DNA from: CAZNLS01 sp964573895
Lineage (GTDB): Bacteria > Acidobacteriota > Aminicenantia > UBA2199
Reading direction: 5' to 3'
DNA: 16,970 nucleotides
NCBI GenBank assembly: GCA_964573895.1
Contig: CAZNLS010000055.1
Span: 1 to 16,970 of the forward strand
Position 1 is the first letter of the stretch. Each line of letters begins with the position of its first letter. The position numbers and the translations under genes were made by a program. Shown piece after piece: positions 7,480 to 14,018 of the stretch. The notes under the pieces were generated by a model, which saw only the letters and a program-made list of their open reading frames with translations, had not been told where the DNA came from and ran no database searches.

Positions 7480-7508
7480 TTGACAATAGTATTTCTGAAT
7501 TCTATTAT
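7480..7508 (+). promoter_or_regulatory. Strong sigma-70-type promoter of the beta-barrel gene
   Basis: TTGACA (7480-7485), 17 bases, TATTAT (7503-7508): the -35 is perfect and the -10 is near-consensus. The expected transcript starts near 7515, and the SD GGAGGG (7533-7538) is 4 bases before the ATG at 7543. This is the strongest promoter in the window by inspection. It shows that the in-frame sequence between 7480 and 7542 is leader, not coding. Confidence 0.75.
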
Positions 7509-7542
7509 TGTTACATCTGAACAACTTTTGTCGGAGGGTAGA

Positions 7543-8376
7543 ATGAAAAAAACAATTTTAATAGTCATGGTGCTTTGCCTGGTTGTTTTACCTGCAAATG
7601 GAGAAATTGCATTAAAACTGGGCGGGCTCTTTTCAGGACCGTTTTCAATTGATAACTCAGTTTATAGTCCGGTTTGGAGTGATGATGCCGGTATTGTCTC
7701 TTTTTTGGAGAGGAACAATTCATCGTTTACTACAAAGGGGGGGATTGGGTTTAATGCAGGACTCTCATTCTTTATGAACTATAAGATGGGATTCGGAGTT
7801 ACTGTTGCAACATTAAAAACAAAAGCGAACATTTCCAATGTTTACAACTGGAATTTTACATGGTGGAACGGTGCAAGTTTCGATATTGATCCTAAAACCT
7901 GGAATTCGGAAAGTGATATCAATGCTTTGCCGGTCAGTTTTAATATCATCTTCAGACTGGTCTCAAAAGAGAACATGAAAGTGAACCTGTTTTTAGGGCC
8001 GACACTGTTTTTTGTCTCTCCGGACCTGACCGGAAACGGTGGTTATGCTGACGGACCCGTGGAATTTGAGAATAATTACTACGTAGACTGGTATGATGTC
8101 CCATTGGAAATAAAGGGGGCAAAAACTTTGTTCGGGGGAAATGGCGGATTTGAATTTGAATACTTTTTTTCTGAAAGCATGGCACTGTTCTTTAACGGCG
8201 GATACTATTTCGGAGGGAGTCTTGAAGATAACTGGAAGGTGAAAACCGGAAAATATACCGGTGAATTCGGGAACCTTGTCGGAACAATAAACAGCCCGGA
8301 CATCCTCGAAGGCTATAAAGTGAAGATAAAAATTTCAACCTATTTCTTTGGATTTGGAATAAAAGTTTATCTCTGA
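7543..8376 (+). CDS. Probable outer-membrane beta-barrel protein (unknown function)
   Basis: A 277-aa protein with a clear signal peptide (M-K-K-T then a hydrophobic run to about residue 20, cleavage around N-G-E). The mature part is rich in Gly, Asn and aromatic residues in alternating strands, such as G-G-I-G-F-N-A-G-L-S-F-F, M-G-F-G-V-T-V-A-T-L, V-N-L-F-L-G-P-T-L-F-F and G-G-F-E-F-E-Y-F-F, ending Y-F-F-G-F-G-I-K-V-Y-L. This is the look of a small OmpA/OmpW-size beta-barrel, although the last residue is Leu rather than the usual Phe. The start ATG 7543 is chosen from GGAGGG at 7533-7538 and from the strong promoter, which lies where a longer frame would otherwise begin. A stem-loop at 8421-8447 probably ends its transcript. 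No closer homology is recognised. Confidence 0.75.
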   Translation: MKKTILIVMVLCLVVLPANGEIALKLGGLFSGPFSIDNSVYSPVWSDDAGIVSFLERNNSSFTTKGGIGFNAGLSFFMNYKMGFGVTVATLKTKANISNVYNWNFTWWNGASFDIDPKTWNSESDINALPVSFNIIFRLVSKENMKVNLFLGPTLFFVSPDLTGNGGYADGPVEFENNYYVDWYDVPLEIKGAKTLFGGNGGFEFEYFFSESMALFFNGGYYFGGSLEDNWKVKTGKYTGEFGNLVGTINSPDILEGYKVKIKISTYFFGFGIKVYL

Positions 8377-8395
8377 AATTTGTACTAAAGAGAGT

Positions 8396-9400
8396 TTAAT
8401 TAAGATTTTTAATAAAGGCTCCGATCTTTTTAAGATCGGGGTCTTTTAAGCATTTCATGTTTTCACAATATCTTTTATAGCAATTACTGCAATCAACCTG
8501 GCTGTGTATAATAAGCTTTTTGGTAAAGAGAGGACCGTTCCTGCCGGGTGACGTAGGTCCGAATATTCCAACTACCGGAGTTTTAACCATATCCCCGATA
8601 TGCATTGCCAGTGAATCTGAAGAGATGACAGCCTTTGAATTTTTTATCAAATATATCAGATCCGGAAAATCAAGGAAGGGAGTGATGGCAGCACCGGACA
8701 TCTTTGCAATATATTCCGCTCTTTTTTTTTCATCTTCGTTCCCCCAGAGGACAAAAATTTTATTGGTTCCCGACAATTCTTTTATCATATTAATATATTG
8801 TTCCGGGGTGAGGAGCTTGGTCTTCCAACCGGCTCCGATATTAATAACTATATAGTTCCGGGGTTTTATTTTTTTACTGTCTATAAATCTGCTCAGTGTC
8901 CTGCCCGGCTCAGCTTCCCTAAGGTTGTAACTTATCCCGTTTTCTTCTATCCCGATTGGCTTTAATAGAGAGATATTTTTAAAAATGACATGTTGTTTTT
9001 CATCAAATAATTCTGCCTGGATTGAATAAAACATAGATGATACAGGTTCTTTCAGATTTTTGGAGTGAAATCCAAGTCTTTTTTCCCCAATTAAAAATGA
9101 CAGAATAGAAGATTTGATCAAACCCTGGAAATCAATGGCTAAATCAAATTTTCTTCTTTGCTTCTTAAGTATTTTTCCTGCTTCTTTAAGTTTTCCTGCA
9201 ATATTTTTCCCTTTAAAGTTGATTACAAAAATTTCGTCGGGAGTTAAAAAATTTTGAAGCAGGCGCCCTCCGGCCGCTTCGGTTATCCATGTGATTTTAC
9301 TATGAGGATATTGTTTTTTTAAAAGGTTGAATGCGGGTATCGTATGAATAATATCTCCCAGGGATGAAAGTTTTACTACTGCTATTTTAGAGAACTTCAA
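8396..9400 (-). CDS. Glycosyltransferase family 9, ADP-heptose:LPS heptosyltransferase-like
   Basis: A GT-B-fold family 9 transferase of 334 aa that would add heptose to the lipid A inner core on the cytoplasmic face of the inner membrane. The N-terminal V-V-K-L-S-S-L-G-D-I-I-H-T-I-P-A is the WaaC/WaaF signature, followed by D-F-Q-G-L-I-K-S-S and G-F-H-S. In the C-terminal half, I-S-S-D-S-L-A-M-H-I-G and G-I-F-G-P-T-S-P are the nucleotide-sugar-binding motifs. A cysteine cluster (C-x2-C-x4-C-x4-C) near the end is common in this family. It is closer to WaaC than to WaaF by the S-S-L-G-D-I-I-H motif, but the acceptor is not proven. The start is a TTG with no good SD; the frame is open without ATG or GTG back to the preceding gene's TAG. 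The rfaE1 and rfaE2 neighbours support the donor assignment. Confidence 0.88.
   Translation of the reverse strand: MKFSKIAVVKLSSLGDIIHTIPAFNLLKKQYPHSKITWITEAAGGRLLQNFLTPDEIFVINFKGKNIAGKLKEAGKILKKQRRKFDLAIDFQGLIKSSILSFLIGEKRLGFHSKNLKEPVSSMFYSIQAELFDEKQHVIFKNISLLKPIGIEENGISYNLREAEPGRTLSRFIDSKKIKPRNYIVINIGAGWKTKLLTPEQYINMIKELSGTNKIFVLWGNEDEKKRAEYIAKMSGAAITPFLDFPDLIYLIKNSKAVISSDSLAMHIGDMVKTPVVGIFGPTSPGRNGPLFTKKLIIHSQVDCSNCYKRYCENMKCLKDPDLKKIGAFIKNLN
8421..8447 (+). terminator. Probable intrinsic terminator of the beta-barrel gene, inside the opposing gene
   Basis: CCGATCTT (8421-8428), loop TTT, AAGATCGG (8432-8439): a perfect 8-bp stem followed by GGTCTTTT. Read on the plus strand it would end the transcript of the beta-barrel gene 45-70 bases after its stop. 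It lies within the last codons of the converging GT9 gene (residues D-L-K-K-I-G). The U-run is short, so efficiency is uncertain. Confidence 0.5.
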
Positions 9401-9460
9401 TGCAGAAATCTGATTATATCCTGAGTGTTTTTTAGAGCTGATGAGATATTTTTCAGCATC

Positions 9461-10228
9461 CTATTTTTCAACTTTGGAAATCTCTTTTTTCCTGAATTTT
9501 GAAATTTTGGCATTCTGAAAAGTATCGGCCCGGGGGACTATAATTTTAAGATTCCCCGATTCAATGACCTCAATATTAATGGAGGAAGTATCACATTCAA
9601 GCACATGCCCCCCCCGTTTCCTGTCATTGCTTATAAAATGGAAATGGAAACCGGTAATATTTATATTACTAAGAAATTCGGGACAGTAAAATCCAATTAG
9701 TACTCCATCTATATTTGTATAATTGTACTCTTTCTGGTCCCTGTAAACCTGGTTCATTGAAGGATATGGTTTAAACTGCCTGATGAAAGTCCTGAGTTTA
9801 ACAGAGGAAAATTTTCCGGAGATCTTTATGGCGTAGGGGGAATTTTTTCTCGGCATCATTGTAAGAAGATAATTTTTCAGTTTTTGAAGATCAAACTTTC
9901 TGTTTGTGAAATTTTCAGTATCGGATTTAAAAAATGTCATTGTATAGAATGGTGCTTTTTCATTCTCTTTGGATTCAACAGCTGTGCCGTCCTCTTTGAA
10001 ATGATAGAACCTGCCATCGATACATATGGACTCGCCATCCATTTTTTGATTATAACCAATCCCCATATCGCCGAGTTTTTTCAGCTCGGTAAATGTTATT
10101 ACTCCGTCATAAAGTGATTCAAAAACCGCACCGCTTGTTGATACCTGGGATATCATGTTCTCCTGGTCAGCAGCGGAGGATATCACGGGGAGTAGAAAAC
10201 AGATCAAAAATATTAGATTTTTTCTCAT
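9461..10228 (-). CDS. budA: Alpha-acetolactate decarboxylase with signal peptide (exported)
   Basis: Enzyme that decarboxylates 2-acetolactate to acetoin (255 aa). A signal peptide (M-R-K-N then hydrophobic to S-S-A-A at 17-20) predicts export. The mature protein opens with Q28-V-S-T-S-G-A-V-F-E-S-L-Y-D-G, the family's Q-x-S-T-x-x-x-L-x-x-G-x-Y-D-G region. D64-G-E66 and G-R-F-Y follow. F-H195-F-H197-F-I-S-N-D-R-K-R-G-G-H208-V-L matches the zinc-binding block, with three His ligands as in the Brevibacillus brevis enzyme (H194, H196, H207). R146 in K-L-R-T and a C-terminal Glu are candidates for the other catalytic residues. GAGG (tgAGG) overlaps the rfaE2 stop, so the two are coupled. It sits between heptose-synthesis genes with no acetolactate synthase nearby, which is unusual. 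A run of eight G precedes the codon for H208. Confidence 0.85.
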   Translation of the reverse strand: MRKNLIFLICFLLPVISSAADQENMISQVSTSGAVFESLYDGVITFTELKKLGDMGIGYNQKMDGESICIDGRFYHFKEDGTAVESKENEKAPFYTMTFFKSDTENFTNRKFDLQKLKNYLLTMMPRKNSPYAIKISGKFSSVKLRTFIRQFKPYPSMNQVYRDQKEYNYTNIDGVLIGFYCPEFLSNINITGFHFHFISNDRKRGGHVLECDTSSINIEVIESGNLKIIVPRADTFQNAKISKFRKKEISKVEK

Positions 10229-10235
10229 TTTTACC

Positions 10236-10715
10236 TCACTTCTTTCTAATTTGTTTAATTATAACAGAACTGGATCTTATTTTACCACCCCCGCAAATTA
10301 CAATTTTCCCTCCGAATGATTCTACGATGTTTTTTTCAGGGACGGTTTCTTCGGTGTAATCCGTTCCCTTGCAGTGATAATCAGGTTTGAGAGACAGCAG
10401 GACACGTTCAACTGTTAACTCATCAAAGATTATTACATAATCCACAAAGAAGAATGATGAGAGTATTTTTGCCCTCCCGTCTTCATTAATTTTTGCCCTG
10501 TGCTTTCCCTTTAGTGCCCTGAGAGATCTGTCTGAATTCACTGCAACTACAAGTATATCGGCAAGATCCCTGGCTGCTTTCAGATATCTGATATGGCCTG
10601 CATGGATTACATCAAACCCGCCGTTCGCCAAAGCTATTTTTTGCCTCTTTTCTTTCTCATCGGCAAGTTTTGCTGCAAGTGAGTTGAGATTGTAAATCTT
10701 TGATTTAATTCCCAT
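10236..10715 (-). CDS. rfaE2: D-glycero-beta-D-manno-heptose 1-phosphate adenylyltransferase
   Basis: Transfers AMP from ATP to heptose 1-phosphate to give ADP-D-glycero-D-manno-heptose, the last activation step before epimerisation and LPS core assembly. This is the nucleotidyltransferase half of HldE as a separate 159-aa protein. N-G-G-F-D-V-I-H38-A-G-H41-I-R-Y-L is the HxGH cytidylyltransferase-like signature (Gly replaces the more common Cys in N-G-C-F-D). N-S-D-R-S, C-K-G-T-D-Y and I-R-S-S-S-V-I are later conserved blocks (the last being the I-S-S-T-x-I-I equivalent). The ATG at 10715 is preferred over the TTG directly before it, since AGGA (over the rfaE1 stop) lies 3 bases upstream. 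The gap to rfaE1 is 5 bases and to the decarboxylase 7 bases, so an operon is clear. Confidence 0.93.
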   Translation of the reverse strand: MGIKSKIYNLNSLAAKLADEKEKRQKIALANGGFDVIHAGHIRYLKAARDLADILVVAVNSDRSLRALKGKHRAKINEDGRAKILSSFFFVDYVIIFDELTVERVLLSLKPDYHCKGTDYTEETVPEKNIVESFGGKIVICGGGKIRSSSVIIKQIRKK

Positions 10716-10720
10716 CAATC

Positions 10721-11686
10721 CTAAACTTCCTCTTCCAGTTCCTCTGTGCTCAATGGATATGCTCCCTCTTTCATTACAACAATAGAGGCTCCTTTGTTTG
10801 CGATATCTGCAGATAGGCCAAGTTCAAGTCCTGAGGCAAGAGAAAGAGAGAGCAAAGAGATCACTGTATCACCGGCTCCGGTTACGTCTACTATACTGGA
10901 AGATCCGTGGATGGGGATTTGTAGAGGTGTTTTCCCTTTCTCGAAAATAATCATTCCCTTATGTCCTCTTTTTAAAATAATTCCCCGGCACTTCATCCTA
11001 TCCAGCAGTAACTTACCGCAATTCAGGAAATCTTCTTCGTTCCTGAAAACTGTCGAAGGAAATAACCGCTTGAATTCAGGTTCGTTTGGAGTTATATAGT
11101 CAACATAGCAGAATTCGGTTATATTTTCCCTTGAATCAAGAACAAATATTTTTTCCGGAAAATTTTTTTTCAACTTTGAGAAAATCCGGGGCTGGACCGA
11201 GTCTTTTAAGTAGTCGGAAATAATAACAATATCACATTCGGGAATTATCCTGTTTAATTCTCCTTCGATTGAATTTGAAAGTACCTCTGCGATTTCACCG
11301 GAAAATAGATTATCAATTCTCAGGATCTGCTGTTTTTTTGTATTGATGCTTCCCGAGAGGATTCTGCTCTTTTTTGGAGTTTTATATTCTTCTGATCTTA
11401 TTAGTGAAGAAACATCAATATCAGTTCTTCTGAACATTGATATGATCTCATCTGCGGCTTCATCATCTCCGAGAATTCCTACCGGGACGGGTTCTGCTCC
11501 CAGACTTTTCAGGTTCATAATCACATTTCCTGCCCCGCCGGGTTTAAAATTGTTTGATTCAAATTCGGTGACGGGTACAGGAGCTTCCCTCGATATCCGC
11601 TTTGAAACTGTCAGAATATATTCGTCTAAGATAATATCACCCCAGACGGCAATTTTTTTGTTTTTAAAGAGATTTTTTAAATTCAC
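10721..11686 (-). CDS. rfaE1: D-glycero-beta-D-manno-heptose-7-phosphate kinase
   Basis: PfkB-family kinase that phosphorylates heptose 7-phosphate at C1 (the N-terminal half of HldE), 321 aa, cytoplasmic. W-G-D-I-I-L-D-E-Y near residue 15-23 and S-R-E-A-P-V-P-V (32-39) are typical of RfaE. G50-G-A-G-N54 is the PfkB substrate-binding motif, and D267-V-T-G-A-G-D273-T is the ATP and anion-hole motif with D273 as catalytic base. The start is GTG at 11686; an overlapping ATG two bases upstream is in another frame and meets TGA at once. The SD is weak. The S8 protease stop lies 28 bases upstream, with a small CCGG-AAAT-CCGG inverted repeat in between (11699-11710). GmhA, GmhB and the epimerase are not in the window. 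Confidence 0.94.
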   Translation of the reverse strand: MNLKNLFKNKKIAVWGDIILDEYILTVSKRISREAPVPVTEFESNNFKPGGAGNVIMNLKSLGAEPVPVGILGDDEAADEIISMFRRTDIDVSSLIRSEEYKTPKKSRILSGSINTKKQQILRIDNLFSGEIAEVLSNSIEGELNRIIPECDIVIISDYLKDSVQPRIFSKLKKNFPEKIFVLDSRENITEFCYVDYITPNEPEFKRLFPSTVFRNEEDFLNCGKLLLDRMKCRGIILKRGHKGMIIFEKGKTPLQIPIHGSSSIVDVTGAGDTVISLLSLSLASGLELGLSADIANKGASIVVMKEGAYPLSTEELEEEV

Positions 11687-11714
11687 ATTTATTATTTACC
11701 GGAAATCCGGAATT

Positions 11715-13454
11715 CTATTTAACATCAATATATGACGGGATACTCTCTTCTCCCTGATCTGAGACAGCTTTGACAGCATAACTGTAACTTGTATCTTTTC
11801 CGACTTTCCTGTGCAGATATTCAAATGTATTGCCATCGACTTCGGAAAGATAATTCAGATTTGTTCCGTCAACAAGATAGATTTTATATTTTGCAATATT
11901 CTTTCCTTTATTTGTATTGAAGGGGTTTGTTGCCCATGTCAGTTTATTGAGATATTCGACCTGAAGCAAGGCGTTGTTCTTCTCTTTTGACCCGGCAAAA
12001 TTTAGTGGAGGAGCTAAAGTCAGCTGACTGAGGATTGATTCTCCGACATCTATTCTGGATTGAGAACCGCCGGAACCGCAGTTTGTAAGAACATTCTTAC
12101 CTTTATCCTGAAGGAGTTTCAACGCTTTTGAAACCGACATATTCATGTCAAGCTGTTTCAAAAGGGCCCACGCTCCGGTTACATGGGGTGTTGCCATGGA
12201 TGTGCCCTGCCAGCTTCCATAAGATATGTCGCTGCCGCCGGTTGAAGATTTTATACTGACTCCGGGTGCAAAGAGATCTACCATCCCTTTTTTCCAGTTT
12301 GAAAAATTTGCTTCTGCATCGTTTTTTGCAGTTGCACCAACTGCAATAGCTGATGAAATGCATGCGGGATGAGATACAAACTTACAATAATGGTCATTTC
12401 CGGTAGCAATTACAGTGGCAATCCCTGCTGAAACCAGGTTGTCGACAGCCGCCTTATATTGCGAACTGAGATTATCGCAGAAAGAACTGTATGATCCCCC
12501 TCCGAGGCTGAGGTTTGCTGCGGCGATATTATAATTGTTTCTCTGTTGGTAAACAAATTCGAGTCCCTTTATCTGGTCTGAACTCCAACTCAAAATGTCA
12601 TCTTCTGACGGGAAATATGAGAAAACCTGGATGGCTATTATATTCGAATCCTTTGAAACTCCAAACAGATTTTGTCCGTTATTTCCGGCGGCTATTCCCG
12701 ACACATGTGAACCATGATCAAATCCGCTGAGATAATTATATTGATAATAGTGTGCTGCGGCTCCATCTCCAACCATTTGGGTTGAGCCGTTGGGGCAGTT
12801 ACCCTCTCCTGAATAACAGGCTTCAACTATGTTTTTCCCATTAAACATTTCATGAGTTTTTCTTATACCTGTATCGAGTATTGCGACATACCATCCTTTC
12901 CCGGTTATTCCCATCGACCATGCAAGAGTTGCGCCCACGATCTGGGTGGAATCATCAAGTGCCGGTTTGTCGGTTCCGGGCCCATTTGTCCCTGAAGGTT
13001 TTTCCTTTGGGATCCTGATAAGTATATCTTCATTAATCGAGATTACTTCAGGTAGATCTTTTAAAATTAGAAGTGATTCAGGGCTTGCTGAAAGTGCAAT
13101 AAATGGCACAGTGGAGTATCTTCTTGTTATTCTGTAGTCAGTGTTGTTTATTCTGTTTAAAATTTGATCTCCCGAATCAAAGATTGCTTTTTTCAGCATT
13201 AAATCCGCATCGTATGCCTTCTGTTTCATTAGTGAACCCTTTGTTTCCCCGGTTCTGAACCTTGTGGAATTTAAAGTCAAATGTTTAATTCCGGGAACTC
13301 TGAATGTCACAATGACCCTCAATTTCCCCCTGGTTTGAGCCTTAAACAGCATGCCCTCTAATTTATTACTGTTAGCGGTTACAACTGCTTCGGAAAATGT
13401 TGATGTAATAGAAAAAAGAATGACTATGATCAGAACATTTATTAGTTTTTTCAT
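11715..13454 (-). CDS. Secreted subtilisin-like serine protease (S8) with propeptide and Fn3-like tail
   Basis: A 579-aa pre-pro-protease. The signal peptide spans about 4-20 (likely cleavage after S-E-A, 23). An I9/Inhibitor-like propeptide (about 30-145) contains L-R-V-I-V-T-F-R and later L-P-E-V-I-S-I-N-E-D. The S8 catalytic domain (about 165-470) has the full triad: D194 in A-I-L-D-T-G-I, H247 in F-D-H-G-S-H-V-S-G, and S419 in G-T-S-M-A-T-P-H-V. The oxyanion Asn is N353 in A-T-G-N-D. Several cysteines (213, 220, 326, 357, 365) suggest disulfides outside the cytoplasm. The C-terminal about 100 residues (P-P-L-N-F, then Y-K-I-Y-L-V-D-G, A-V-K-A-V-S-D-Q-G-E-E-S) resemble a fibronectin type III domain. 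A strong SD (GGAGG) precedes the ATG. It heads the heptose-gene string; a functional link to it is not evident. Confidence 0.93.
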   Translation of the reverse strand: MKKLINVLIIVILFSITSTFSEAVVTANSNKLEGMLFKAQTRGKLRVIVTFRVPGIKHLTLNSTRFRTGETKGSLMKQKAYDADLMLKKAIFDSGDQILNRINNTDYRITRRYSTVPFIALSASPESLLILKDLPEVISINEDILIRIPKEKPSGTNGPGTDKPALDDSTQIVGATLAWSMGITGKGWYVAILDTGIRKTHEMFNGKNIVEACYSGEGNCPNGSTQMVGDGAAAHYYQYNYLSGFDHGSHVSGIAAGNNGQNLFGVSKDSNIIAIQVFSYFPSEDDILSWSSDQIKGLEFVYQQRNNYNIAAANLSLGGGSYSSFCDNLSSQYKAAVDNLVSAGIATVIATGNDHYCKFVSHPACISSAIAVGATAKNDAEANFSNWKKGMVDLFAPGVSIKSSTGGSDISYGSWQGTSMATPHVTGAWALLKQLDMNMSVSKALKLLQDKGKNVLTNCGSGGSQSRIDVGESILSQLTLAPPLNFAGSKEKNNALLQVEYLNKLTWATNPFNTNKGKNIAKYKIYLVDGTNLNYLSEVDGNTFEYLHRKVGKDTSYSYAVKAVSDQGEESIPSYIDVK

Positions 13455-13482
13455 TTTAACCTCCGGGATTAATGAGAAGTAT

Positions 13483-13511
13483 AAAATAAATTCTTAAAAA
13501 AATAAACTCAA
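13483..13511 (-). promoter_or_regulatory. Putative promoter of the S8 protease / heptose operon
   Basis: On the minus strand TTGAGT (13511-13506), 17 bases, TATTTT (13488-13483). The transcript would start near 13476 and reach the SD GGAGG (13464-13460), then the ATG at 13454. The match is moderate in an AT-rich background. Confidence 0.4.
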
Positions 13512-13544
13512 ATTAAGGATTTTTACTCGCTTTGTGTAAAAAAA

Positions 13545-13676
13545 TTAATTTTTATCCGAATATCTTTTTTTGACCCTGTTATTGAAATCTTCATCTTTTT
13601 TTCTTTTTTTAAAAGATTTAATTTCAATAATAGACAAAAATGCAATAAGAATAAACAGGAATACATATAAAATCAT
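13545..13676 (-). CDS. Small single-span membrane protein, 43 aa (unrecognised)
   Basis: A very short gene in the 369-base gap between the protease and the 63-aa gene. It starts at ATG 13676 and stops at TAA (13547-13545). Residues 1-21 are a continuous hydrophobic segment (M-I-L-Y-V-F-L-F-I-L-I-A-F-L), followed by a strongly basic, charged tail (K-S-F-K-K-R-K-K-D-E-D, then R-V-K-K-R-Y). This is the composition of a small inner-membrane protein with its tail in the cytoplasm, and is unlikely as noise. GGAG lies 10 bases before the ATG, a slightly long spacing. A good promoter (13759-13731) and a 10-bp inverted repeat in the predicted 5' leader support expression. No family is recognised; similar small proteins often modulate larger membrane complexes, but that is inference only. 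Confidence 0.5.
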   Translation of the reverse strand: MILYVFLFILIAFLSIIEIKSFKKRKKDEDFNNRVKKRYSDKN

Positions 13677-13697
13677 ATTTTTTAATCTCCAACTTTT

Positions 13698-13728
13698 ACT
13701 ATAAACTCTCGCCCCAGTAGTTTATAGT
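13698..13728. repeat. Perfect 10-bp inverted repeat with 11-base spacer (operator or 5'-UTR hairpin)
   Basis: ACTATAAACT (13698-13707) and AGTTTATAGT (13719-13728) are exact inverted copies with centres 21 bp apart, two helical turns. Relative to the minus-strand promoter (13759-13731), the repeat covers roughly -5 to +26. It could be an operator or a stem-loop at the very 5' end of the 43-aa gene's mRNA. There is no T-run on either side, so it is not an intrinsic terminator. Confidence 0.6.
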
Positions 13729-13730
13729 TA

Positions 13731-13759
13731 ATAGTAGTATAAATCTTATTCAAAGTCAA
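13731..13759 (-). promoter_or_regulatory. Promoter of the 43-aa gene
   Basis: On the minus strand TTGACT (13759-13754), 17 bases, TACTAT (13736-13731). Both hexamers are near consensus and the spacing is ideal. The -35 is only 7 bases from the -35 of the divergent plus-strand promoter at 13767, so the two share one regulatory region. Confidence 0.6.
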
Positions 13760-13766
13760 AATAAAC

Positions 13767-13794
13767 TTGACAAAATATAAAAAATGTTTAAAAT
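13767..13794 (+). promoter_or_regulatory. Promoter of the 63-aa gene
   Basis: TTGACA (13767-13772), 16 bases, TAAAAT (13789-13794). A perfect TATAAT at 13796-13801 is 23 bases from the same -35 and so less likely to pair with it. The SD GAGGAG (13813-13818) then sits 5 bases before the ATG at 13824. Confidence 0.6.
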
Positions 13795-13823
13795 ATATAA
13801 TATGACCCAATAGAGGAGTGCAA

Positions 13824-14015
13824 ATGAAAATAAAAAACAGTGATAGCAAACTAATATCAGGTGTAAAAAAAGTCGAAAGTGAATTGATGTCTTTGCATTT
13901 AGGGAGTGATAGGAGTGACACGTGGAGAATATACACTGAGAATATGGCTCAAAAAATTAAATCTGACAAAGATATTTTCCTGTTTATTTCAAAAAGAATT
14001 TTTTCAAGGCAGTAA
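13824..14015 (+). CDS. Small charged cytoplasmic protein, 63 aa (unrecognised)
   Basis: Not recognised. The protein is hydrophilic and probably mostly helical: K-L-I-S-G-V-K-K-V-E-S-E-L-M-S-L (about 9-24), then a D-R-S-D-T-W-R-I-Y centre, M-A-Q-K-I-K-S-D-K-D-I-F-L-F-I-S-K-R-I-F at the end. No signal peptide, membrane segment, cysteine or known motif is present. A start six bases earlier is excluded by the good SD (GAGGAG, spacing 5) before ATG 13824. Its own promoter, the SD and a divergent partner with shared regulation argue that it is real. It converges on the coupling-protein gene with a 3-base gap between stops. Small DNA-binding protein, antitoxin or anti-sigma-like protein are all possible on size alone; none is supported by a motif. 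Confidence 0.6.
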   Translation: MKIKNSDSKLISGVKKVESELMSLHLGSDRSDTWRIYTENMAQKIKSDKDIFLFISKRIFSRQ

Positions 14016-14018
14016 ATT

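Noticed and set aside
7480..7542. A longer N-terminus for the beta-barrel protein starting at 7480.
   Set aside because: The region holds a near-consensus promoter and the SD for ATG 7543, after which a normal signal peptide begins.
13682..13936. A minus-strand 84-aa reading frame covering the divergent promoter region.
   Set aside because: It runs through both promoters and the start of the 63-aa gene, has no SD, and is displaced by the better-supported 43-aa and 63-aa genes.
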